A stretch of DNA of 64,000 bases, taken from positions 372,257 to 436,256 of the forward strand of contig NZ_JADHDU010000001.1 in assembly GCF_016820495.1 (NCBI RefSeq). The letters run 5' to 3'. This stretch comes from Planococcus beigongshangi (GTDB lineage: Bacteria; Bacillota; Bacilli; Bacillales_A; Planococcaceae). Of this stretch, positions 27,699 through 34,755 are shown one piece after another (position 1 is the first letter of the stretch; the number at the start of each line of letters is the position of its first letter). Under the pieces are notes generated by a model. That model saw only the letters and a list, made by a program, of their open reading frames with translations, had not been told where the DNA came from and searched no databases. The translations under genes and the position numbers were made by a program.

Positions 27699-28336
27699 AA
27701 TAAAACCGTGGAAACTCCTTACAAGACATTTACGGATGCGACAGAAGTGACAATTCGGGGAGGCGCTAAATATTATATGGTCGAAGGGTATGGTACAGTC
27801 AAATCCATCAATGCCCTGGGGGTTGTAGAAGGTGAATTGGTAAGTGTAAAGTAGGCTGATTTTAAGAAAACAAATAAACCGTATCCCGGAAGCTGCAGGG
27901 ATACGGTTTATTATTTTGGAGATTTTACGATTCAAGTCAATTGGCGAAGAGCCTGTTAACCGACAGCAACCGTCTTCTTCAATTCCTGGCCTAGCAATTT
28001 CGCCAATTCCAGCATGCCGTATTTCCCGGCCGCTGCTTCTGCATCCGAATTGTAATTCGTATTGGTGTTGACGTCGTATGTGAAGATTTCTCCTGCAGCG
28101 TTGCGGATGAATTCGATGCCTGCCACGGCGATGTCGTTCCGGCGCAGGAATTCTTCATATTTCGCGATGATCGGATCATCGAATCCGTCGACAATCTGGA
28201 ATTTCGGTTTCTCTTCAGGCTGCTCGCCGACCGGGCAGAACAGATCGTCGATGCGGCAGGTATCTGCCGGACATAACTCGAATCCTTCCGAAGTATCCAC
28301 CTGCACTGCGTAAACGAATTTTCCGCCGACAAACTC
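27699..28336 (+). repeat. Long direct repeat, right copy (island boundary)
   Basis: Counterpart of 11023-11660 in direct orientation. Contains a decapitated SLH-gene 3' end (52 codons), the same terminator (27873-27912) and the 3' part of the ATP-grasp gene, which here continues intact to 28906. Confidence 0.92.
27873..27915. terminator. Bidirectional terminator (right repeat)
   Basis: AATAAACCGTATC (27873-27885) / GATACGGTTTATT (27900-27912). Serves the intact minus-strand ATP-grasp gene. Confidence 0.8.
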
Positions 28337-28906
28337 ACAGCGCGTGATGAACGGTTCCGGCGCCTGGATATATTCCTGGATCAATGTGATGCCGTCGATC
28401 GATGGCTCAAATTCACCGCCGTCCAGATATTCTTTTAACGCTTCGATAGAATGAAACAGGCGGACGCCGAGCCCCTTGCCAGCGCGGTTATGCTTGGTGA
28501 TGAAGGAAGGAGCGTCCAATTTCTCAGCGGCTGCAATAATCCCTTCGCGGCCATTCGCCGCAATCGTTTTCGGCGTCCGGATTCCTGCGGCGTTCAGCGC
28601 CATATATTGATTCACTTTGCTGACTTCCAGGCGTAGTGCGCGCGTGCCATTGAAAATAGTCCGATTGTGGTGTTCAAGCCATGCGAGCAGCGTATCCGCC
28701 ATTTCCGGTGCGAAACGGTGTCCTCTCGTGTGGGAAGAGGCACTCATCCGGCTGTAAAAAACACCTTCAGGAGGTGTCGCGTTCAAATCGACCACTCCCT
28801 CGTTGATAAACCAGTCTTCATAAGGCAATTGAAGTTCGTCCAGCCGCTTGAATAGATGCGTCGTCCATTCTTCGTTTTCATGGATTACATATATTTTCTC
28901 AGTCAT
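27956..28906 (-). CDS. RimK-type ATP-grasp ligase
   Basis: 316 aa, ATG at 28906 after AAGGAGACGG. ATP-grasp fold: preATP-grasp domain to about residue 100, then SKVNQYMALNAAGIRTPKTI, the Lys/Gly-rich loop ITKHNRAGKGLGVRLF, LIQEYIQ, and the metal-binding end GIEFIRNAAGEIFTYDVNTNTNYN. Such enzymes couple a carboxylate to an amine using ATP (RimK, LysX, glutathione- or peptide-ligase types); substrate unknown. Twelve bases downstream of the flavin monooxygenase gene, so an operon. Its 3' 380 bp are duplicated at 11279, next to the SLH gene. Confidence 0.85.
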   Translation of the reverse strand: MTEKIYVIHENEEWTTHLFKRLDELQLPYEDWFINEGVVDLNATPPEGVFYSRMSASSHTRGHRFAPEMADTLLAWLEHHNRTIFNGTRALRLEVSKVNQYMALNAAGIRTPKTIAANGREGIIAAAEKLDAPSFITKHNRAGKGLGVRLFHSIEALKEYLDGGEFEPSIDGITLIQEYIQAPEPFITRCEFVGGKFVYAVQVDTSEGFELCPADTCRIDDLFCPVGEQPEEKPKFQIVDGFDDPIIAKYEEFLRRNDIAVAGIEFIRNAAGEIFTYDVNTNTNYNSDAEAAAGKYGMLELAKLLGQELKKTVAVG

Positions 28907-28918
28907 TTCACCGTCTCC

Positions 28919-29977
28919 TTATTTAGCAAGCGTTTCAAGCGCTCTTCGTTTTTCTTCCACTAATGGCATAACCTTTTTCGAAAACCGCTCCATTTCCTCC
29001 AATTGTGGAGAAAATTGCAAGAGTAATAAATCGAGACCGGCTTCTTCGTAAGCAAGGATACGATCGGCGATCTGTTCCGGCGTGCCGATCAAGTTCGGGC
29101 GCAGGCCGCGGTTCGACACTGAATAATCCTCCAGCTTCACTTGTTGCTCGAGCTGTGATTTGCTGACGAAATCGTTATAGCCGACATAGCCGCTGGAATC
29201 TTTCATATCCACAATGCGGGCATATTCCGCCGCAACTTCTTCTTCGGTATCGCGGCAGACGATATACGCTGCCATCCCGAATGACTGAAGCGGCGTTTTA
29301 CTGGCTGCTTCACGCAATGCTTTCATATCATCGATCTTCGCTTTGATTTCTTCGACGGTGCCGCCATGCATCACGTACGCGTCGCAACCTTCGACAATCG
29401 ATTTCTTGCCGCGCGGACTCTCGCCGCCTGCGTACAGGATCGGATTCGGACGCTGGACGGGTTTCGGTTCCAGACGGGCGTTCTGGATATCATAGTATTT
29501 CCCTTTAAATGAAAACTCGTCTTCCGTCCACATGCCTTTCATGACTTGGAGAAACTCATCCGTCCGGTCGTAGCGCTCATCATGCTCGGTGAATTCGCCG
29601 CCGTACTGGCGTGCTTCTTCCGCCCACCAGGCCGAGACAACATTCAACGTGAAGCGGCCATTCGAAATCCGGTCGATATTCGCTGCCATTTTCGCTGTCA
29701 CCGCCGGGTTATGGAAAGCCGGCCGGATTGCCGTCATGATCTCGATCTTCTCCGTCACTGCCGCAAGCCCCGCCGCCGTCGTCCACGCCTCCAGCGAATC
29801 AGCTTCCATCCCTTTGATATCATTCAAATTCAGTTCAGCGATCAAGGTCGTATCGTAGCCCCATTGTTCCGCGGACTGAACCACTTTTTTCGCATAGTCA
29901 AAAGTCGCCGGCATGTTCTCATCTTCCACATTGCGCAGCCATCCGCCGAATATCGGCAGCCAAAATCCATATTTCAT
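28919..29977 (-). CDS. LLM-class flavin-dependent monooxygenase (SsuD/SfnG-like)
   Basis: 352 aa, ATG at 29977 after AAGGAATCG. Luciferase-like (beta/alpha)8 barrel: MKYGFWLPIFGGWLRN, LIAELNLND, IEIMTAIRPAFHNPAVTAKM, NGRFTLNVVSAWW, EHDERYDRTDEFLQVM, PILYAGGESPRGK and IGTPEQIADRI. This is the alkanesulfonate/dimethylsulfone monooxygenase branch, which uses reduced FMN and oxygen to cleave C-S bonds. The partner flavin reductase is not in the window. With the ATP-grasp ligase it forms a two-gene operon whose joint purpose I cannot name; a sulfur-source role is plausible. Confidence 0.88.
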   Translation of the reverse strand: MKYGFWLPIFGGWLRNVEDENMPATFDYAKKVVQSAEQWGYDTTLIAELNLNDIKGMEADSLEAWTTAAGLAAVTEKIEIMTAIRPAFHNPAVTAKMAANIDRISNGRFTLNVVSAWWAEEARQYGGEFTEHDERYDRTDEFLQVMKGMWTEDEFSFKGKYYDIQNARLEPKPVQRPNPILYAGGESPRGKKSIVEGCDAYVMHGGTVEEIKAKIDDMKALREAASKTPLQSFGMAAYIVCRDTEEEVAAEYARIVDMKDSSGYVGYNDFVSKSQLEQQVKLEDYSVSNRGLRPNLIGTPEQIADRILAYEEAGLDLLLLQFSPQLEEMERFSKKVMPLVEEKRRALETLAK

Positions 29978-30123
29978 CTATAATCGATTCCTTTCATCAA
30001 GAAATTTCAATCTCAAATAATTCACTCTATTAGAGCGTGAAATCATTATACAATAAAACCTATAATCCTTACTAGTGAACTTGGTTATAAATTCGAAATA
30101 ATTTCCTGTAAGCTAATAGCTTA

Positions 30124-30480
30124 AAATTGTGTTTGGGATTGGGTGTAAGCAGGGATTTAGAATTGGCGAGTGGAGACTTCTTCTATATAGAAGAAAAGTG
30201 GAAGAAAGTTGAGTTTTTTAGGTTTTTAAAGGCTTTTGTCGCTTTTCGCAGGCGAAAAGCTTGAAATTGTGGTTTGGGGTTGGTTGTGAGAGTGGATCCG
30301 GATTGTAATATGGAGATGGCGTTTGTAGCTTTCTTGTATATACGAGAAAAGCGGAGAGAAGTGAAGATTCTTAAGTATTTTTGGAGGCTTTTGTCGCTTT
30401 TCGCAGGCGAAAAGCATGAAATTGTGGTTTGGTGTTGGTTGTGAGAAGGAGATTTGCTGTGGAAGGCGAGTTGGGAGATG
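30124..30480. repeat. Imperfect long tandem repeat with hairpins
   Basis: Two units of about 140 and 155 bp plus the start of a third (30124, 30264, 30419). Each begins AAATTGTG(G)TTTGG and ends with the palindrome GCTTTTCGC-AGG-CGAAAAGC (30241-30260 and 30396-30415). A related palindrome occurs at 34526-34545. Several overlapping frames are open by chance but have no ribosome binding site. No gene supported. Confidence 0.7.
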
Positions 30481-30512
30481 TTTTTAGGGAGGGAAATCAG
30501 CTTATCTAACAT

Positions 30513-30612
30513 ATATCCGTGTTCAAGAAATTATATCCGCGTTCAGGAAATTATATCCGCGTTCAAAAAAATATATCCGCGTTCAGAGGATTATATCCCC
30601 GTTCGGCAAATC
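30513..30612. repeat. Tandem array, 5 x 20 bp
   Basis: Five consecutive 20-bp units starting at 30513, 30533, 30553, 30573 and 30593, consensus ATATCCGCGTTCAGGAAATT with drift in the last 8 positions. Intergenic, just after the decayed NERD gene's 3' end. Confidence 0.9.
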
Positions 30613-30654
30613 GCATATAAAAAAACGCCGTTTCATCAAACGGCGTTTCAGAAG

Positions 30655-31608
30655 TTACTCTTTTATTCGATAGCGCCTCCCTTTATTTTCACCGGAGACC
30701 TCAAAGTCATACTGCTTCAAAATCCTGGTTGCTATATCAGCAGATTCCAGCAAGCAAAACTCCCTGAATTCCTTATTCGTGATACTGTCGCCCACGAAAG
30801 AAAAATACTCCTGCAGTGCAAAATGGTGAGCCGCCAAATTTTTCGTCCCGCACGCGTGGCATACCCAATTGCGTTTCACCCGCGCCATCCGATATCCCTT
30901 GCAAGCCGCGCAGTAGACGCCTCTTTGCAGATCGCCATAGTCGATATGATATCGTTCGCAAAGCGGCTTTCTTTTGAAAGGCTTGTGGTTCGACTCGAGC
31001 AGCCGCTTGGTTTTATTGACTTTTAACGTTCCGCCACCCTCCGGAAGGGACCGAAGAATTTTGTAGAGATAATCGTTCATCTGATACGTTTTGCACAGCA
31101 GCGCGCCAGTCGGCTTCGAGTGGAACATGCAATTGGCCGCCGTGTAAACGACCAGGCCCTTTACCGTCACATCCAGCTTTCTGAGCTGAAGCCACTGCCG
31201 CAGGAACCGGATATTCTTGTTCAGCTGAAACGCCGGATTTTCAAGGACCAGGCGTTCACCTTTCGGATTCATGCGAATAAATTCACCCGTTTTCTCATCG
31301 AAATGCAGGTCGTCGCTGACATTTTTCGAGTCCAAAATAATGACACACTTCTCTGTCAGTACAAGGCCGTCAAATTGTGTGATCCAATCGCCCATCTCCA
31401 GGCCGATATCCCACAGTGCAGTGTAATTATCGCCGAGATGAAACTCCTTGAATTTCTTCTGCAATTTATTTTCTCCTCGCTCGCCGGCCGTTTTCCGGTG
31501 AAGCTAATTTTCAAGATAGACTTTCTGCGGATGCTTCTCAGGAAGCCTGCCGATAAAATGAAAAATTGCCTGTGACTGCGGTAAAAGCTCAATCGGTTCT
31601 TTTATAAG
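30655..31608 (-). pseudogene. NERD-domain (nuclease-related) gene broken by an in-frame TAG
   Basis: Frame analysis: 31504-31695 and 30655-31464 lie in one reading frame separated by a TAG at 31504-31506. Read through, the product runs LIKEPIELLPQSQAIFHF...KVYLEN-stop-LHRKTAGERGENKLQKKF, then a typical NERD core (ALWDIGLEMGDWITQFDGLV, then ILDSKNVSDD, with the Asp and the DSK nuclease-like pair) and a C-terminal zinc-ribbon-like CAAC...CHAC segment. A GAG-to-TAG change would account for the stop. No convincing start codon precedes LIKEP either. Translation could restart at the TTG at 31464, which retains the core, but the gene looks decayed. Confidence 0.75.
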
Positions 31609-31724
31609 TCCTGCACCTCTTTTTCTTTTTACATAAAGTATAGCATTCAAAAAAGATATTGATCGAATAATCTGATAATAATTCACATAGTCCACCGGTT
31701 AAAAACTTAACCACCAAGAAGCAA

Positions 31725-31757
31725 ATTAAAAAGCTTTCGCAGAGGGCGAAAGCTTCT
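31725..31757 (-). terminator. Terminator of the phosphoesterase gene
   Basis: AAGCTTTCGC (31731-31740) / GCGAAAGCTT (31746-31755), T run on the minus strand. Confidence 0.8.
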
Positions 31758-31768
31758 TATAGTTCGTC

Positions 31769-32629
31769 TCACATAATGATTTTCATTTCTTCCGCACGGG
31801 CCCGGGCAGTCAAAGGAATCGCATATTTCACGTCGGCCTGCGTCCCGAGCGGATGCGGATTAAGATTGAAATGATCGATGGCAGTTCCGATTGTGCGTGC
31901 GCGCTGGCGGAGCTCGGGATCGGCGAACGGAACATAATCGATTGAAATCATCGCTTCTGAGATTTCGATGACGCGTACTGCCTGCTCGTCCAGCACAGCC
32001 GCGATTTGCAGAAATGTCCACTGGTCCCGCGCCGCGATGGAATTGAAATGGTTATGGCCGTTGACATACAGGCCGGCATTCCTTTTTTTATTCAGTAAAT
32101 CCCACATCGGAATGTCGGGTGAGATCGAACGTTTTTCCAGACTCGAATTTTTAGTGGTGCCGTATACAGGGTGGTGGCCAAAAACGATCAGCGGCAGGTC
32201 GCCGGATTTTTCCACGACATCAGCGAGCCATTTTTGCTGTGGCAGATCGAGAGTGCCGCCCCAGTCTTCATAATCCTGTTCTTTTGCCGTGTCGAGGAAT
32301 GCCAGTACAGCGCCCTCGGTCAACAGGGAATGGTACCGCTCCTGATGGGTGATGTCCAGCACTTCATCGCGGCTCATCGCATAGACATCATGATTGCCGA
32401 GCACATGGACAAACGGCTTGTGATGCTGGTCGATGATCGCATAGATTTCTTCCAGTTCATCCTGTGTGCCGAAATTCGTCAAGTCTCCGATTGAAACATA
32501 CAGGTCTGCAGGGATCGAGAAAAAATGCGCCATAAAGCTTTCGTAAAACAGCTGCCGTTCCCTTTTCGACAAAGCATACTCATCTTTCACCGTCGGATAA
32601 TGCAAATCGCCGATCACTGCAATTTTCAT
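31769..32629 (-). CDS. Calcineurin-like metallophosphoesterase
   Basis: 286 aa, ATG at 32629. All five metal-binding blocks are present: GDLHYP (D-x-H), GDLTNFG, GNHD, GHHPVYG and NGHNHF. The family hydrolyses phosphomono- or diesters using two metals; substrate unknown. The rest is hydrophilic with no signal peptide, so cytoplasmic. Monocistronic with its own terminator. Confidence 0.88.
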   Translation of the reverse strand: MKIAVIGDLHYPTVKDEYALSKRERQLFYESFMAHFFSIPADLYVSIGDLTNFGTQDELEEIYAIIDQHHKPFVHVLGNHDVYAMSRDEVLDITHQERYHSLLTEGAVLAFLDTAKEQDYEDWGGTLDLPQQKWLADVVEKSGDLPLIVFGHHPVYGTTKNSSLEKRSISPDIPMWDLLNKKRNAGLYVNGHNHFNSIAARDQWTFLQIAAVLDEQAVRVIEISEAMISIDYVPFADPELRQRARTIGTAIDHFNLNPHPLGTQADVKYAIPLTARARAEEMKIIM

Positions 32630-32809
32630 GAATATCTCCAGCTCCTCTCATTCTCAACGCCTCCATTATCCCGCACGATTGTGAAGTGCGTGCAAAGTGC
32701 AGATTAAGGATTGTAAAGAATTTATTCACATCAATAAAATAAAGGGCTGCTTATTTTAATTGGCACAGGGTAAAGAAAGGGTAATAAAAAATAAAAGGAG
32801 TGTTGACAC

Positions 32810-32980
32810 ATGGCGGATAAAGAAAAGCGCAACGAAGAAAAGGTCATTGAAAACGAACACGGCAATGCGCCGGATGAAGGAAAAGAAGATGTGCCCACTG
32901 AGGATAAGATCATCCGGGATCCTGAGACGGGCGAAGAAACCTTCATCAAGAACGATAATAAAAGCTGGAAACTGAAATAG
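32810..32980 (+). CDS. Small acidic hydrophilic protein, 56 aa
   Basis: ATG at 32810, 8 bases after AAAAGGAG. Very rich in Glu, Asp and Lys with no hydrophobic stretch (MADKEKRNEEKVIENEHG at the start, FIKNDNKSWKLK at the end), so likely disordered. Forty bases upstream of the DUF488 gene on the same strand; possibly cotranscribed. Function unknown. Confidence 0.65.
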   Translation: MADKEKRNEEKVIENEHGNAPDEGKEDVPTEDKIIRDPETGEETFIKNDNKSWKLK

Positions 32981-33020
32981 GCTGCCTGCCTGGTGACAGG
33001 GCTTAGACAGGGGGAGGACC

Positions 33021-33590
33021 ATGGAAATTTACACAATAGGACACTCCAGTCATCCGAAAGAGTTGTTCAGGAAGATGCTGAAAGAGCATTCAATCGAAGT
33101 GCTGGCGGATGTGCGGGCTTTTCCCGGCAGCCGCAAATGGCCCCAATTTTCAAAAGAGGGGTTTCCTGACTGGCTGGAGACTGAAGGCATCCACTATCAG
33201 CATTTTCCGAAGCTCGGCGGAAGAAGAAGAAAATCCAAAGAAATTGAAAGTCATATAAACGCTGGATGGAACAATCAGTCATTCCATAATTATGCCGACT
33301 ACACGTTGACGGAAGAATTTCAGGAAGGAATCGTGGAGTTGCTGGCGATCGCAGCAGAACGGCGTGTCGCCTATTGCTGCTCGGAACGCCATCCTGCCCG
33401 CTGCCATCGCCTGCTCATCAGCAACTGGCTGACGGCGAACGGCCATAAAGTGCTGCATATCATTGATGGGAAACATGAAAGCACTGAGCTTGTGGAGCAC
33501 GAGGTCGGCAGGTGGGGAGCAGAAACGTGCGTAAAAGATGAAGCGGACCGCATTGTGATTTACCCGGCAAGGGAAGAAGCCGATAAATAA
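33021..33590 (+). CDS. DUF488 family protein
   Basis: 189 aa, ATG at 33021 after AGGGGGAGG. Family signature: YTIGHSSHPKELFRKML, VLADVRAFPGSRKWPQF, GIHYQHFPKLGGRR, VAYCCSERHPARCHR with conserved Cys/His, and LLISNWLTANGHKVLHI. Function of DUF488 is not established; the Cys-Cys-x-x3-Cys-H arrangement suggests a catalytic or metal-related role. Cytoplasmic. Confidence 0.9.
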   Translation: MEIYTIGHSSHPKELFRKMLKEHSIEVLADVRAFPGSRKWPQFSKEGFPDWLETEGIHYQHFPKLGGRRRKSKEIESHINAGWNNQSFHNYADYTLTEEFQEGIVELLAIAAERRVAYCCSERHPARCHRLLISNWLTANGHKVLHIIDGKHESTELVEHEVGRWGAETCVKDEADRIVIYPAREEADK

Positions 33591-33724
33591 ATGATTAAAA
33601 GCTGTGAAAAGCAAACGGATTTTGCTTTCAGGGTTTATTTGGCGTGGATTTAGAGAATACAGAGTAGAGAGGGCTCCTGGTGAGGGAGCGATAAAAAAGA
33701 GAAACGAAAGGGGAAGATGGAAAT

Positions 33725-34051
33725 ATGAGTATGCAGGATATCCAGACGAATGATTTGGTGAGGGATGAATACGGCAACCATTACCTGGTGGTCGGGACGA
33801 CTGAAGATGAGGGCAGGCTGAAAAATATTCAGGTGTCGAACTTGTGGTATGAGCAGGCATTCCGTGAGAATTTTGATGATGCGGCGGCAGGCAAGCCGGT
33901 CGGCATCCAGCTGCAGGACAAAGTGAATGCTTATATAGAAGAAACGGAGCGCATGGAGCGTCCGATTTATGGCATCCGCGATCTGATGGTCAATCGCATT
34001 GACGTATACGCAGTGGATGTTACAAAACCACATCCGAACAGTGTTTTATAA
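33725..34051 (+). CDS. Hypothetical protein, 108 aa
   Basis: ATG at 33725, or possibly the in-frame ATG at 33731 closer to the usual spacing from GGGGAAG. Soluble, acidic, beta-rich N-terminal half (LVRDEYGNHYLVVGTTEDEG) reminiscent of SH3-like or DUF-type small domains, then an amphipathic helix. I do not recognise the family. Confidence 0.7.
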   Translation: MSMQDIQTNDLVRDEYGNHYLVVGTTEDEGRLKNIQVSNLWYEQAFRENFDDAAAGKPVGIQLQDKVNAYIEETERMERPIYGIRDLMVNRIDVYAVDVTKPHPNSVL

Positions 34052-34140
34052 TAGGATATCTAAGTTGAACCAGTGCTCTTTTCAGTGATTTCCTGCTGAA
34101 AGGGGCTATTTTGTTTGGTGTTTACGGGCGGGCCGCCTCT

Positions 34141-34424
34141 TTGTGCGCGGGAAAGGCACGGTTGTGCGCGGGCGCGAGGGGTTTCTGCGCGGGAAAGCCA
34201 CGGTTGTGCGCGGGAGGGAGAGGTTTCTGCGCGGGAGAGGCACGGTTGTGCGCGGGCGCGAGGGGTTTCTGCGCGGGAAAGGCACGGTTGTGCGCGGGAG
34301 AGAGGGGTTTCTGCGCGGGAAAGGCACGGTTGTGCGCGGGAGAGAGGGGTTTCTGCGCGGGAAAGGCACGGTTGTGCGCGGGAGAGAGAGGTTTCTGCGC
34401 GGGAGAAGCAAGTTTGTGCGCGAG
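34141..34424. repeat. GC-rich tandem array, about 6.5 x 42 bp (21-bp half-units)
   Basis: A 21-bp start followed by six 42-bp units (34162, 34204, 34246, 34288, 34330, 34372) and a partial unit. Each 42-bp unit is two related halves, TTGTGCGCGGG... and TTTCTGCGCGGG.... Because 42 is a multiple of three, several frames stay open on both strands; none has a ribosome binding site or credible composition. Confidence 0.92.
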
Positions 34425-34600
34425 TTGATAATAATCGACGACGCATGCTAATAATATGACCGACAAAAAACAGCCAGTATCGTCCCATTTTGACACACCT
34501 AAAATCAGACCCCTGATATGGATGCTTTTCGCCTTGCGAAAAGCGAAAGGGCAGAAGCCGAAGTTTTTCACCTTGCGAAAAATATCCACTTTTATAGAAA

Positions 34601-34627
34601 AGCTTCCGCAATTTGCAGAAGCTTTTT
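34601..34627 (+). terminator. Terminator-like hairpin
   Basis: Nine-bp stem with one mismatch (34601-34609 / 34615-34623) followed by TTTTT. No gene directly upstream. Confidence 0.5.
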
Positions 34628-34691
34628 CTACTACTACTTTTTAGAGCGATTGGGACCAGTTGACTAGCTCATAGTTTTTATTATCATCTTC

Positions 34692-34720
34692 TTGCTATTT
34701 TATGACAATATTCATAAGAT
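34692..34720 (+). promoter_or_regulatory. Candidate sigma-A promoter of the helicase gene
   Basis: TTGCTA (34692-34697), 17-base spacer, TAAGAT (34715-34720), 35 bases before the start codon. A second candidate, TTGACT - 16 - TATCAT, lies just upstream. Confidence 0.4.
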
Positions 34721-34755
34721 ATAGGTAGAAGATGTAAAATAAGGGGGTGCGTATT

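Larger units (their letters stand above)
34425..34755 (+). other. Upstream region of the helicase gene
   Basis: About 330 bases. Holds a palindrome TTTTCGC-CTT-GCGAAAA (34526-34542), a terminator-like stem AGCTTCCGC/GCAGAAGCT with TTTTT (34601-34627), and then a candidate promoter. No LexA-type CGAAC-N4-GTTCG box is visible. Confidence 0.6.

Noticed and set aside
11023..28336. Transposon or IS-mediated origin of the island
   Set aside because: No transposase, integrase, terminal inverted repeats or short target duplications in the window; the boundaries are long direct repeats of host genes.
30178..30512. 109-codon minus-strand open frame over the long tandem repeat
   Set aside because: Peptide is itself a repeat artefact (TTNPKPQFQAFRLRKATKAF-like) without a ribosome binding site.
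30513..30612. Short regular repeats that could be read as a CRISPR array
   Set aside because: Units are contiguous with no spacers and no cas genes are near.
34060..34611. Long open frames on both strands with 14-residue repeats (such as LSRAETPLSRAQPC)
   Set aside because: Produced by the 42-bp tandem array; no ribosome binding site, several frames equally open, composition unlike a protein gene.
34425..34755. Search for a LexA box (CGAAC-N4-GTTCG) upstream of the helicase-LexA fusion
   Set aside because: No match seen, so SOS transcription control is not supported by sequence.
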